A DNA stretch of 64,000 bases from Pontibacter mucosus. GTDB taxonomy: Bacteria; Bacteroidota; Bacteroidia; Cytophagales; Hymenobacteraceae. Both the position numbers and the translations under genes were made by a program. The notes beneath the pieces were generated by a model. The model worked only from the letters and a program-made list of their open reading frames with translations, ran no database searches and was not told where the DNA came from. Positions 1-8,673 of the stretch are shown piece by piece (the first letter of the stretch is position 1; the number at the start of each line of letters is the position of its first letter). The DNA is taken from positions 62,001 to 126,000 of the forward strand of contig NZ_QBKI01000007.1 of the NCBI RefSeq assembly GCF_003054055.1. The letters run 5' to 3'.

Positions 1-42
1 TTTTTTTTGCGCGCCTGCCAAGTATACTTTGTGTTGCAGGGC

Positions 43-83
43 AAACAAGAAGGCCAGCTATACTTTAGCTGGCCTTCTTGTTT
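43..83. terminator. Strong hairpin terminator downstream of proline dehydrogenase
   Basis: A perfect 18-bp inverted repeat (43-60 with 66-83) surrounds a 5-base loop. Read on the minus strand it lies just past the stop codon of the proline dehydrogenase gene and ends in A/T-rich sequence, so it should stop that transcript; its symmetry allows use from either side. The top of the hairpin contains the window's recurrent word TATACTT. Confidence 0.8.
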
Positions 84-98
84 AAAACCGGTAACCGC

Positions 99-1289
99 TT
101 ACTCCTTCGCCTTCCTGCGGCGCTCCAGCTCGTTTTGTATCAGAGTGAACTCGCGGCTGCTCTGGCCGGCAATGGCGGTGTTCTCGTTGGCGCGGCGCAG
201 CAGGTAAGGCATTACCTCCACCACCGGGCCATAGGGCACATACTTGGCTACGTTATAGCCGGCCTTAGCCAGGTTAAAGGAGAGGTTGTCGCTCATGCCG
301 TAGAGCTGGGCAAAGTATACGCGCGGGTCGTTGGGGGCTATGTTGTGCTCCTCCATCAGTTCCATCAGCAGGTAGCAGCTGGCCTCGTTGTGGGTGCCGT
401 TGCAAAAGGAAATCCGGTCGATGTGTGCAATGCAGAAGCGCAGGGCGTTGTTAAACAGGTCATCCGTGGCCTGCTTGGTAGGGTTGATGGGGCTGGGGTA
501 ACCTTCCTGCTCGGCAACCTTCCGCTCCTTTTCCATATATGCGCCGCGCACCAGCTTGGCCCCCAGGTAGTAGCCCCCCTTTACAGCATGCTCGAAGTCG
601 CGGTTGAGCACATCCAGGCGGTCGTGGCGGTAGAGTTGGTAGGTGTTGTAGATGTTGGCCTTCTCCTTGTTGTAGAGCGCCATCATCTCGTACGTCAGGT
701 TATCGATGGTTTCCTGAATCCAGCTTTCCTCGGCGTCTATAAACACGCGCACGTCGCGATCGTGGCAGCGCTTGCAGATCTCGTTCACGCGGTCGCGGCC
801 ACGCTCAAAGGCGGCGCGCTCGGTGGCGGAGAGTTCCTGCTTCTTCTGTACTTTCTCCAGCAGCTTAATGTCGATAAGGCCGGTAATTTTGAAGACAGAG
901 AACGGAATATGCTTGTTGCGGTGCGCCTTCTCAATGGTCCGCAGCAGCTCGTCGCGGGTGGCGTCAAAGCTTTTCTCATCGCCCTCGCCCTCCACAGAGT
1001 AATCCAGAATGGTGCCGATGTTATACTTGCCCAGCTCCTGTATCGCGCGCTCCGACTCCTCGATGGTTTCGCCGCCGCAGAAGTGGTTGAAAATGGTTGG
1101 TTTTACGATGAACTTGACCGGAAGGTGAAGCTTTATCGCCGTGTTGAGCAAGGCACCACCGGCCTTCACAAACGTGTTGCTGTTCATGGACTTAAACAGC
1201 AGGTACATTTTATATAACTCCGCGTCGGATTTGGATGAAAACGCGATAGCTGTATCGTCAAAAGAGACTTTATTGGTAATCAGGTTCAT
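99..1289 (-). CDS. Proline dehydrogenase (PRODH, monofunctional)
   Basis: A 396-aa FAD enzyme that oxidises proline to 1-pyrroline-5-carboxylate and passes electrons to quinone, the first step of proline catabolism. The PRODH barrel covers nearly the whole protein. Recognisable blocks are LVRGAYMEKER around residues 246-256, FAQLYGM near 326-332, YVPYGP near 350-355 and the RRANEN substrate-carboxylate motif at 365-370. The P5C dehydrogenase domain of long PutA proteins is absent, so that step must be encoded elsewhere. The length fits single-domain bacterial PRODH. The ATG at 1289 precedes a short N-terminal lead with no signal peptide. The gene is transcribed away from the aromatic operon, across a 225-bp divergent spacer, and ends at a strong hairpin. 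Confidence 0.93.
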   Translation of the reverse strand: MNLITNKVSFDDTAIAFSSKSDAELYKMYLLFKSMNSNTFVKAGGALLNTAIKLHLPVKFIVKPTIFNHFCGGETIEESERAIQELGKYNIGTILDYSVEGEGDEKSFDATRDELLRTIEKAHRNKHIPFSVFKITGLIDIKLLEKVQKKQELSATERAAFERGRDRVNEICKRCHDRDVRVFIDAEESWIQETIDNLTYEMMALYNKEKANIYNTYQLYRHDRLDVLNRDFEHAVKGGYYLGAKLVRGAYMEKERKVAEQEGYPSPINPTKQATDDLFNNALRFCIAHIDRISFCNGTHNEASCYLLMELMEEHNIAPNDPRVYFAQLYGMSDNLSFNLAKAGYNVAKYVPYGPVVEVMPYLLRRANENTAIAGQSSREFTLIQNELERRRKAKE

Positions 1290-1514
1290 GTACGTATTTT
1301 TAAGCGGTGCAAAGATAGCAGGCCGGGGGTTGCGAACAACTAATAAAACCGGCGTAAAAGCTAAAATTATACTTTGCCTAAAGTATAAACTCCGGCGCCC
1401 GCTTTGCTGTTTTATGCATGGGCTGATGCGGAACGTGTGGCTCCTGTTAAATTATACTTTGGCAAGCGCCTTTTTGCCCCGCATCGGCTACCTTTGTAAC
1501 AATACACGCAACGG
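1290..1514. promoter_or_regulatory. Divergent promoter region between PRODH and DAHP synthase
   Basis: This 225-bp spacer between divergently transcribed genes must hold both promoters. I cannot assign either with confidence. It contains three copies of the recurrent word: TATACTT near 1368 and 1455, and AAGTATA near 1380. Confidence 0.4.
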
Positions 1515-2597
1515 ATGAAGTTTAACCACGCAGAATCTTTTTTTTCGGCTGCGCAGCAGGGGCAGCCGCTGGTAATTGCCGGGCCCTGCAGTGCCGAAAC
1601 CGAAGAGCAAGTGCTGCAAACGGCCCGGGCGCTGAAGCAGCAAAACATTCATTTATTCAGGGCGGGCATCTGGAAGCCGCGCACACGCCCCGGCAGCTTT
1701 GAGGGCGTCGGCTCTCAGGGGCTGGCCTGGCTCAACCGCGTCAAGCGGGAACTGGGAATGAAAGTTAGCACCGAAGTGGCCACCGCCCGCCACGTGGAAG
1801 AGGCCCTGAAACAGGAGATAGACGTGCTTTGGATTGGGGCGCGCACCACGGTAAACCCCTTTGCCGTGCAGGAAATAGCCGATGCGCTGCAAGGGGTACA
1901 CGTGCCGGTGATGGTGAAAAACCCCGTGAATCCGGATCTGGCCCTGTGGATTGGCGCCATCGAACGCATCTACCACGCCGGGGTAACGGACCTGGTCGCC
2001 ATCCACCGCGGCTTCTCGTCTTACCAGAAGACAAAGTACCGAAACGTGCCGGTGTGGCAGATTCCCATCGAGCTGAAGGCCCGCTACCAAAGTCTGCCGC
2101 TTATCGTTGACCCCAGCCACATCGGGGGCAGGCGCGAGCTGATTTTCCCGGTGTCGCAGAAGGCGCTGGATTTGGGCTATGACGGGGTGATGATAGAGAC
2201 GCACCCCACGCCGGACCTGGCCCTGAGCGATGCCGCGCAGCAGGTAACACCCGCCCGCCTGGCCGAGATACTGGGCCAGCTGCAGGTGCGCAAAACCCGC
2301 TACGACGATGCCGAGCTGGAGAACCGTTCCGAGCAGTTGCGCCTGCAGATAGACGCCGCTGACCATGACATCATACAGGCACTGGCCCGCCGTATGGCCC
2401 TGGTGGAGCAGATTGGGGAGTATAAAAAACTCAACAACGTACAAGTGCTGCAGATCGAGCGCTGGAAGGAAATTTTCCGGACCCGGGCCGAGTGGGCGGC
2501 TGAGGCAGGTATCAACCCGGCCTTTGTGGAGGAGCTCTACAAGCTGATTCACGTGGAGTCGATTCGTAAGCAAACGCAGATTTTGGATGGGGTTTAA
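1515..2597 (+). CDS. Bifunctional 3-deoxy-7-phosphoheptulonate synthase / chorismate mutase
   Basis: A 360-aa fusion. The N-terminal domain (about 1-260) is a type I-beta DAHP synthase joining phosphoenolpyruvate and erythrose-4-phosphate. It shows IAGPCSAET at 21-29, KPRTRPGSFEG at 54-64, GARTT at 108-112, a KNP at 135-137, IHRGF at 163-167, DPSHIGG at 199-205 and an ETHP metal-site motif near 228. The C-terminal segment (about 265-360) is an all-helical AroQ-type chorismate mutase. This domain order is known in Bacteroidota, where the mutase can act as the allosteric sensor for prephenate. It opens an aromatic-amino-acid run with aroB and aroA. Coupling entry to the shikimate pathway with the chorismate branch makes feedback control likely, though the sequence does not show the effector. 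Confidence 0.93.
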   Translation: MKFNHAESFFSAAQQGQPLVIAGPCSAETEEQVLQTARALKQQNIHLFRAGIWKPRTRPGSFEGVGSQGLAWLNRVKRELGMKVSTEVATARHVEEALKQEIDVLWIGARTTVNPFAVQEIADALQGVHVPVMVKNPVNPDLALWIGAIERIYHAGVTDLVAIHRGFSSYQKTKYRNVPVWQIPIELKARYQSLPLIVDPSHIGGRRELIFPVSQKALDLGYDGVMIETHPTPDLALSDAAQQVTPARLAEILGQLQVRKTRYDDAELENRSEQLRLQIDAADHDIIQALARRMALVEQIGEYKKLNNVQVLQIERWKEIFRTRAEWAAEAGINPAFVEELYKLIHVESIRKQTQILDGV

Positions 2598-2751
2598 CGC
2601 CGGAGTTGTTATATTGCCTGCTTGCGAAAGTTTGCGCGTTAAATTGTGAAATGGCTGGAAGGCTAAATGACCGATCGCTGCATCGGGATTTATACTTTCT
2701 ACCCGTTTAACTCTTTAACTCCTAAACGCTCTAACTCCTAGACTCCCAAGT
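2598..2751 (+). promoter_or_regulatory. Spacer ahead of aroB with CTAACTC-type low-complexity tract
   Basis: 154 bp between the DAHP synthase gene and aroB. It has one TATACTT word near 2692 and then, just before the aroB start, a low-complexity run (about 2707-2747) of variants of TTTAACTC / CTAACTCC. A similar tract precedes the sialidase start at 37366. Confidence 0.4.
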
Positions 2752-3789
2752 ATGACCGAAACAATACATATCGGCAAGGATGCCCTGCAACAGCTGCCGG
2801 AACTGCTCAAGAACCGGGCCTTCAGCAAGGTGGCGGTGCTGGTGGATGAAAACACGCTGCGTCATTGTTACCCTAGCCTAAAGCCCTACTTGCCCGAGCA
2901 CGACCTGATCCAGATCCAAAGCGGGGAGGAGCACAAGACCCTGCAGACCTGCGAGTACATCTGGCAGCGCATGACGGAGCTGCACCTGGACCGCTGGGCG
3001 GTGCTGGTGAATTTGGGCGGTGGCGTGATTGGCGACATGGGCGGCTTCTGCGCAGCCGTGTTTAAGCGCGGTTTATACTTTGTGCAGGTGCCCACCACCT
3101 TGCTGGCGCAGGTGGATGCCAGCGTGGGCGGTAAAACCGGCATTGATTTTCATGGGCTGAAAAATCACATCGGGGTATACCAGGAGCCGCAGGCGGTGTT
3201 CATCAACCCTGCTTTCCTGCAGACGCTGCCGCCACGGGAGCTCAAGTCCGGATACGCCGAAATCATCAAGCACTGGCTTATTGCCGACAAGGAAGCCTTT
3301 CTGGAGCAGCGCCATGTGGGCCTTGTTGCCGCGGACTGGGACAGCCTGATCCACCAGTCTGTAAGTATAAAATCCAGGGTAGTGGAGCAAGACCCGCTGG
3401 AGGGTGGGCTGCGCAAAATTCTCAACTTCGGCCATACCGTAGGCCACGCCGTGGAAAGCTACCTGCTGGAGCAGCCGGGGCGTGCGCTGCTGCACGGCGA
3501 GGCCGTGGCCGTGGGCATGCTCTGCGAGGCCTGGATTAGCCGCAAACACGAGCTGCTTTCCCCGGAAGAGTTGGATAAGATTGAAACCTTCCTGGCATCG
3601 GTGTACGAGAAAGTGACGCTCTCCGAGCAGGATATCCAGCAGATGGCCCAGCTCGCGCTGCACGACAAAAAGAATACCCGTTCCACCATCAACTGCACCT
3701 TGCTGGAAGGCATCGGCAACGCCGTGTACGACCAGCCCATCATGGTACAGGAAATTGTTGAATCACTACGCTACTATACCTTACTATGA
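2752..3789 (+). CDS. aroB: 3-dehydroquinate synthase
   Basis: A 345-aa NAD- and metal-dependent enzyme that cyclises DAHP to 3-dehydroquinate in the shikimate pathway. The NAD-binding turn GGGVIGDMGG is at about 89-98 and the conserved stretch PTTLLAQVDASVGGKT at 114-129. KSGYAEIIK at 165-173, NFGHTVGHA at 225-233 and LLHGEAVAVGM near 246-256 supply the expected Glu/His metal ligands. The length is normal for the family. The stop overlaps the next start in ATGA, so aroB and aroA are translationally coupled. Several recurrent TATACTT/AAGTATA words lie inside the gene, in different reading frames (for example LYF near residue 108 and SI near 205). Confidence 0.95.
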   Translation: MTETIHIGKDALQQLPELLKNRAFSKVAVLVDENTLRHCYPSLKPYLPEHDLIQIQSGEEHKTLQTCEYIWQRMTELHLDRWAVLVNLGGGVIGDMGGFCAAVFKRGLYFVQVPTTLLAQVDASVGGKTGIDFHGLKNHIGVYQEPQAVFINPAFLQTLPPRELKSGYAEIIKHWLIADKEAFLEQRHVGLVAADWDSLIHQSVSIKSRVVEQDPLEGGLRKILNFGHTVGHAVESYLLEQPGRALLHGEAVAVGMLCEAWISRKHELLSPEELDKIETFLASVYEKVTLSEQDIQQMAQLALHDKKNTRSTINCTLLEGIGNAVYDQPIMVQEIVESLRYYTLL

Positions 3790-5012
3790 GCCAAAGCCTC
3801 ACCTTACAACACCCTACCGGTAAACTGACCGGAACGATAAAGCTGCCAGCCTCGAAAAGCGAAGCCAACCGCGCCCTCATCATTGCGGCGCTGTCGGGGC
3901 AGGAGTCGCAGTTGCATAACCTTTCCGAAGCCAACGATACCCAGTTGCTCCAGCGCCTGCTGCAGAGCGATGACCAGACCATAGATGCCGAAGATGCCGG
4001 CACCGTGATGCGCTTCCTGACGGCCTACTACGCCGTGACGGGGCAGCAAAAGTTGCTTACTGGCACCGAGCGCATGTGCCAGCGGCCGATTAAAGTGCTG
4101 GTAGAGGCCCTGCGCGAGCTGGGAGCAAGTATAGAATACGTAGGCGAAGAGGGCTATCCGCCCTTGAAAATAGGCGGGTTTAAGGGCAGCGGCCAAAAGC
4201 ACCTGAAAGTGCGCAGCGACATCAGCAGCCAGTATATCTCTGCCCTGCTGATGATAGCGCCCCTGCTGCCCGAAGGCTTGGAACTGGAGCTGGAAGGCAA
4301 AATCGGTTCCCGCCCCTACATTGAAATGACGCTTTCGCTCATGCAGCACTTCGGCGTATCGGCCGACTTCTCCGGCAACATCATCACCGTGAAGCCGCAG
4401 AAGTATAAAGCAGCTGAGTTTACCGTCGAGTCTGATTGGTCGGCGGCCAGCTACTGGTACAGCCTGGTGGCGTTGGCCCAGGAGGCCGATATCACATTGC
4501 TGGGCCTGAAAGAAAAGTCGTTCCAGGGCGACCGGGCTATTGCTGATATCATGTACCGCCTGGGCGTGTATACCGAGTTTACCAAACAAGGCGTGCGACT
4601 GCTGAAAAAAGAGCATGAGCGGCATATTTCCCTGGACTTTTCTGATTGCCCGGACCTGGCGCAAACGGTAGTGGCGCTGAGTGCAGGCATAGGCATTGCG
4701 GTGGACATGACGGGCCTGGAAAGCCTGCGCATCAAGGAAACAGACCGCATCCAGGCACTGCAGATAGAAGTCCTGAGCCTGAACGCCTCCCTGCAGGAGG
4801 TGACGCCGGGCGTATTCAGCCTGAAACCAGGCATTCTGCAGAAAAAAGAACTCTCCTTCCGTACCTACCAGGACCACCGCATGGCCATGGCCTTTGCGCC
4901 GCTGGCGCTCTTGCAGCCGATTGAGATACAGGAGCCAAGCGTGGTGCGCAAATCGTACCCCAGGTTCTGGGAAGACTTGCAGAAGGTAGGTTTTGAGGTG
5001 ACGTATAACTAA
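3786..5012 (+). CDS. aroA: 3-phosphoshikimate 1-carboxyvinyltransferase (EPSP synthase)
   Basis: A 408-aa enzyme that transfers the enolpyruvyl group of PEP to shikimate-3-phosphate. The substrate-binding LPASKSEANRA lies near residues 20-30. GTVMRFLTAYYA, SDISSQYISALLM, ESDWSAASYW, RIKETDRIQAL and the C-terminal YQDHRMAMAFAP are all in family order. The chain is slightly shorter than the enterobacterial enzyme, which is common in Bacteroidota. It overlaps aroB by four bases and is followed 13 bp later by an unknown gene, so it probably shares one transcript with both. The N-terminal loop is the more divergent SKSEANR form rather than SKSVSNR. Confidence 0.93.
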   Translation: MSQSLTLQHPTGKLTGTIKLPASKSEANRALIIAALSGQESQLHNLSEANDTQLLQRLLQSDDQTIDAEDAGTVMRFLTAYYAVTGQQKLLTGTERMCQRPIKVLVEALRELGASIEYVGEEGYPPLKIGGFKGSGQKHLKVRSDISSQYISALLMIAPLLPEGLELELEGKIGSRPYIEMTLSLMQHFGVSADFSGNIITVKPQKYKAAEFTVESDWSAASYWYSLVALAQEADITLLGLKEKSFQGDRAIADIMYRLGVYTEFTKQGVRLLKKEHERHISLDFSDCPDLAQTVVALSAGIGIAVDMTGLESLRIKETDRIQALQIEVLSLNASLQEVTPGVFSLKPGILQKKELSFRTYQDHRMAMAFAPLALLQPIEIQEPSVVRKSYPRFWEDLQKVGFEVTYN

Positions 5013-5025
5013 AGTATAAATCAGG

Positions 5026-5550
5026 ATGCCGGAACGGAAACTGTACGGGGATGCCAAGCTTATAGAAGCGCTTTTAAGCCAAATGCAGCTCATGGAAGAG
5101 GCAGCAGGTGGCTGGGCAGCGGTGTATAAGGATACCTCTTCGGGCAGGTTCTGGATGAAATGTTACACGACAGCCGGTGAGCAGGGTAGCGGTGGCTACG
5201 AACTGCTCATCCGGCTGCCACTGCCCACTACCCAGGAGCTTATCGGCCTGGCCATACTTTCTCCCAATGAAGATGAAGCCGTGGCGGCCATCATGCGCCT
5301 GCTGGAGGAAGAGGCCGTGGAGCAAAAGGACTTCCGGGAGCAACTAGTCACGCAGCTGGAAGAGCTGACTGGGGAAAGTATAACTCCGGAGCAAAAGCAG
5401 CGGCTCAGGGAAATTATTACCCTTACCTCCCTCAGCGACCCCATGAATAAGCGGGAAGTGCTGGGCAAAACCGCCGCGCAGGTGCAGGCCGATGTGGCGT
5501 ATTTTGAGGCGGTGTCAGAACGGGCGCGACAGCTGTTGCGAGTTTTGTAG
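5026..5550 (+). CDS. Unknown protein at the end of the aro operon
   Basis: I do not recognise this 174-aa soluble protein. No signal peptide or membrane segment is visible. The first half is mixed alpha/beta with a GGWAAVY...GRFW...CYTTAGE pattern. The second half is strongly charged and helical (runs of EEE, EQLVTQLEEL, PEQKQRLREII), and coiled-coil or all-helical packing is plausible. It begins 13 bp after the aroA stop, with an AAAGTATAA word in the gap, and faces the convergent RhuM-Fic gene 14 bp past its end. The operon position suggests co-expression with chorismate synthesis but does not reveal a role. Confidence 0.75.
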   Translation: MPERKLYGDAKLIEALLSQMQLMEEAAGGWAAVYKDTSSGRFWMKCYTTAGEQGSGGYELLIRLPLPTTQELIGLAILSPNEDEAVAAIMRLLEEEAVEQKDFREQLVTQLEELTGESITPEQKQRLREIITLTSLSDPMNKREVLGKTAAQVQADVAYFEAVSERARQLLRVL

Positions 5551-5563
5551 AATTGGTGCGGGG

Positions 5564-6559
5564 TTAGTTCTGCTGGTTGATCAGGTTTACAATCACTTTG
5601 ATCATCATGTCCTTCTCTGTCGGATCACTTTCCGCAATCAGGAGCGTTAACGCCACGAGCGCATTGTCAGCAATGCGCTTGCGGCCTTCTGCATCGTAAA
5701 GCAGTTGGTTCTTCTCCATGAACCACACGAACAGGAAAGCCGCGATTCTTTTATTTCCGTCCGAAAAGGAGTGATTCTTCACGACAAAGTATAGCAGGTT
5801 GGCTGCTTTCTCTTCGGTAGAAGGGTATAAGTCCTCTCCGCCAAACGATTGGTAAATGGTGTTGATGGAGCTCTGGAAGCTTTCATCCTTTTCGCGCCCA
5901 AACAGCTCAGATCCCCCGAATTTCTCTTTAAGCGTATGAATTGCTGCTATGGCGCTCTTATACGTAATCCTGAAAAGCTCCTGCCGGTGCGTGCCGGTGA
6001 TAGTCAGGCGCTGGTGATCGTAGTCGTCAAGTACATCTAATGCGTACGTATAGTCGCTTATGACCTGCAGAAGTCCTGCGCTTTCGTCGCCTGTCAGTTC
6101 TTTCCGCTGAATGACGTTCTGCAGAAGTTTTACCGTTTGCTTCAGGTCGTTATACTTCTGGGCCTGCTCCTTCAGTCGCTTCTCATTCAACGTATAGCCC
6201 TCTACTAAATGCCGGCGCAACACGTTGGTGGCCCAAATCCTGAACTGCGTACCGCGCTTCGAGTTAACCCTGTAACCTACAGAGATAATGACATCAAGGT
6301 TATAGTAGTCTACTTGATAAGTTTTACCATCAGATGCAGTTGTTGCAAAATTTGCAACAACTGCATCGCGAATTAGCTCTTCGGATTGAAAAATATTCTT
6401 TAGATGCCGTGATACGACGGACTTGTCTCTTCCAAATAGTTCAGAAAGCTGGTTTAACGTTAACCACACCGTCTCCTGCTGCAGTATAACATCAATGGCG
6501 GCCTGACCAGCCTCTGTCTCATAGATGAATACCTCACCAATGCCGTTTTCCTCTTCCAT
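5564..6559 (-). CDS. RhuM-like N-terminus fused to a Fic/Doc domain
   Basis: A 331-aa protein starting at the ATG at 6559, beginning MEEENGIGEV. Upstream in-frame codons overlap the neighbouring gene and look non-coding. Residues 1-125 match the RhuM virulence-protein family: LTLNQLSELFGRDKSVVSRH resembles a winged-helix segment, followed by DVIISVGYRVNSKRG. The C-terminal half carries a Fic/Doc core with HSFSDGNKR at 263-271. The Lys in GNKR resembles Doc-type kinases rather than the HxFxxGNGR of AMP-transferring Fic enzymes. Proteins with this pairing are annotated in many bacteria, but their target is uncertain. No obvious small antitoxin gene sits beside it. It probably modifies a protein substrate, with a DNA- or protein-binding N-terminus. 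Confidence 0.8.
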   Translation of the reverse strand: MEEENGIGEVFIYETEAGQAAIDVILQQETVWLTLNQLSELFGRDKSVVSRHLKNIFQSEELIRDAVVANFATTASDGKTYQVDYYNLDVIISVGYRVNSKRGTQFRIWATNVLRRHLVEGYTLNEKRLKEQAQKYNDLKQTVKLLQNVIQRKELTGDESAGLLQVISDYTYALDVLDDYDHQRLTITGTHRQELFRITYKSAIAAIHTLKEKFGGSELFGREKDESFQSSINTIYQSFGGEDLYPSTEEKAANLLYFVVKNHSFSDGNKRIAAFLFVWFMEKNQLLYDAEGRKRIADNALVALTLLIAESDPTEKDMMIKVIVNLINQQN

Positions 6560-6588
6560 AAAGCTGTAAAGTATAAACCGGGGATGAG

Positions 6589-7383
6589 CTAAGATAGTGA
6601 TTTTCTTACCTCCTCCACTACCTGCTGCAGGTAAGCCGGGGCTTTTGCCAGCCGGCTGCCGTACCAGCTGAACATCTCCCCATTCACCACTTTTATACTT
6701 GCCTGCGGGCACAGCTCCCGAAATTCGGCGATATGTTTCTCTTTGAAAGGGTAGGGCTCTGAGGATAAAAGTATAAGCTGTGGGCTAGCCTGCTGCAATT
6801 GCTCTGGTGTGATTTCGGGATACCGCTCCAACTCGTCAAAGGCATTAGCAAAGCCGCAGCGCCCAAGCAGGTGGTCGATGATGTTGTGGCTGCCCACAGC
6901 CATGTAAGGTTTGCGCCAAATAAAGTAGGCCGTTTTTACACCTGGCTGCACCGGCTGCAGGCTCTCAAAGCCTTGTTTTATACTTTGCTCCAGCTCTGCT
7001 GCTTTACCTTCAGTACCCGTTAGCACCCCCACCTGCTGCAGCATCTGCAGCGCATCCTCCAAAGTATAAATGTCGCTCATCCATACGTTATACTTTTGCT
7101 GCAGCTGTTCAATACCTTCTTTATAGTTCTCCTCTTTGTTCCCGATTATCAGGTCGGGTTGCAAGGCATCAATCTTATCGAAATGAAAGTTCTTGGTGCC
7201 ACCTATGACGGTTTTATACTTTACCTGCTCTTTAGGATGAATGCAAAACTTGGTAACGCCCACTACACGGTCGCCAAGGCCCAGGTCAAATAAAAGCTCG
7301 GTTTGCGAGGGCACCAGTGACACGATGCGCTGCGGAGGCTGCAGCAGCGTGATTTGATGGCCCATTTGATCGGTGAAGGTCAT
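6589..7383 (-). CDS. Helical-backbone metal/cobalamin-type substrate-binding protein
   Basis: A 264-aa protein of the BtuF/FepB-like periplasmic-binding-protein superfamily. The family pattern RIVSLVPSQTELLFDLGLGDRVVGVT near the start is followed by PDLIIGNKEEN, a helical linker and a second lobe (PYMAVGSHNIIDHLLGRCG, then PQLILLSSEPYPF). From the ATG at 7383 there is no signal peptide. An upstream in-frame start at 7491 would add 36 residues but does not give a convincing export signal. No permease or ATPase gene is adjacent, so whether it serves an ABC importer or is a cytosolic corrinoid/heme-type binder is open. It lies 29 bp upstream of the RhuM-Fic gene on the same strand. Confidence 0.75.
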   Translation of the reverse strand: MTFTDQMGHQITLLQPPQRIVSLVPSQTELLFDLGLGDRVVGVTKFCIHPKEQVKYKTVIGGTKNFHFDKIDALQPDLIIGNKEENYKEGIEQLQQKYNVWMSDIYTLEDALQMLQQVGVLTGTEGKAAELEQSIKQGFESLQPVQPGVKTAYFIWRKPYMAVGSHNIIDHLLGRCGFANAFDELERYPEITPEQLQQASPQLILLSSEPYPFKEKHIAEFRELCPQASIKVVNGEMFSWYGSRLAKAPAYLQQVVEEVRKSLS

Positions 7384-7508
7384 AGTAACAAAGTATAAAT
7401 GATAGTGGATGTTACCTGAACATACGCAAGGTAGCCTAAAAAACAAAACCCCCACAGGTCCCGGAGAGGGTAGCGCTGCGAGGGTTTTCACTTGGCTAAA
7501 AGTGATGC

Positions 7509-8579
7509 TTAGCTCAGGTAGCGGAAATCCTGCTTGTCCTGAATTTTAAGTACAGTTTCGTAAATGAGCTTGATCACGTTGTCCACGTCGTCTTTGTGCA
7601 CGGTTTCTACCGTCGTGTGCATATACTTAAGTGGCAGCGAGATAAGCGCAGAAGCCACACCGGCGTTGGAGTAGGCGAAGGCGTCGGTGTCGGTGCCGGT
7701 AGCGCGCGACACGGCCGAACGCTGGAACGGGAGCTCTTTCTCCTGCGCGGTGCGGATAATCAAATCGCGCACGTTGTTCTGCACGGCCGGGCCGTAGGCA
7801 ATCACCGGGCCTTTGCCACAGTGGATGTCGCCGCTCGTTTTCTTGTCATACATCGGCGACTGCGTGTCGTGGGTGACGTCGGTGATGATGGCCACGTCCG
7901 GGTTGATGCGGTGAGCGATCATCTCGGCGCCGCGCAGGCCAATCTCTTCCTGCACTGCGTTCACCACGTACAGTCCGAAGGGAAGTTGGTTGCCGTTTTC
8001 CTTCAGCATGCGCGCCACCTCGGCAATCATAAAGCCACCAATGCGGTTGTCCAGGGCACGGCCCACGTAGTAGCGGTCGTTCAGCACCGTGAACTCATCC
8101 TCAAAGGTAGCCACACAGCCCACATGCACGCCCATGGCCTCTACCTCTTCGCGGTTGCTGGCGCCACAGTCCAGAAACACGGTCTCGATGGTGGGGGCTT
8201 TATCCTGCTCCACTTTGCGCACGTGGATGGCCGGCCAGCCGAAAACTGCTTTCACGATGCCCTTGTTCGTGTAAATGTTCACACGCTTGGAAGGGGCGAT
8301 GAGGGCATCGGAGCCGCCGTTGCGCTTCAGGTAGATGTAGCCTTCCGGGGTGATGTAGTTCACAAACCAGCTGATCTCATCAGCATGGGCCTCAATGACT
8401 ACTTTGTACTCGGCCTGTGGGTTGATGACGCCTACTACAGTACCGTAAGTATCCACAAAGTACTCATCAATGTATGGTTTTATGTACTCCAGCCAGAGTT
8501 TCTGGCCCTCCGACTCGAAGCCGGTAGGAGAGGAGTTGTTCAGGTATTTCTGAAGGAAGTCAAAAGATTCTTGTCGCAT
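7509..8579 (-). CDS. M42-family metallopeptidase (glutamyl aminopeptidase/endoglucanase type)
   Basis: A 356-aa cytosolic aminopeptidase of the tetrahedral M42 family, using two metal ions. The metal ligands are visible: EAHADE with His65/Asp67, the bridging Asp in RALDNR at about 177, the catalytic Glu pair in VQEEIG at 211-212, the Asp in ITDVTHD near 234 and the late His in KYMHTTVE. The length is typical. The gene is on the minus strand, downstream of the acyl-CoA carboxylase gene with a gap of about 95 bp. It is a housekeeping-type peptide-recycling enzyme. Sequence alone does not give substrate preference. Confidence 0.9.
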   Translation of the reverse strand: MRQESFDFLQKYLNNSSPTGFESEGQKLWLEYIKPYIDEYFVDTYGTVVGVINPQAEYKVVIEAHADEISWFVNYITPEGYIYLKRNGGSDALIAPSKRVNIYTNKGIVKAVFGWPAIHVRKVEQDKAPTIETVFLDCGASNREEVEAMGVHVGCVATFEDEFTVLNDRYYVGRALDNRIGGFMIAEVARMLKENGNQLPFGLYVVNAVQEEIGLRGAEMIAHRINPDVAIITDVTHDTQSPMYDKKTSGDIHCGKGPVIAYGPAVQNNVRDLIIRTAQEKELPFQRSAVSRATGTDTDAFAYSNAGVASALISLPLKYMHTTVETVHKDDVDNVIKLIYETVLKIQDKQDFRYLS

Positions 8580-8673
8580 GTAAGGTGGTTGTTTTGTAGG
8601 TGTTTGATTTCATATGGGGCCTATACCAGGTTAGCGCAATGCGGTGTAGGCTATTGGTCAAGTATAAGTACAG

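Noticed and set aside
7430-7505. Hairpin or riboswitch near the binding-protein gene (AAAACCC...GGGTTTT)
   Set aside because: The arms are short and far apart and no cobalamin-riboswitch core could be recognised; the position relative to the chosen start is also unhelpful.
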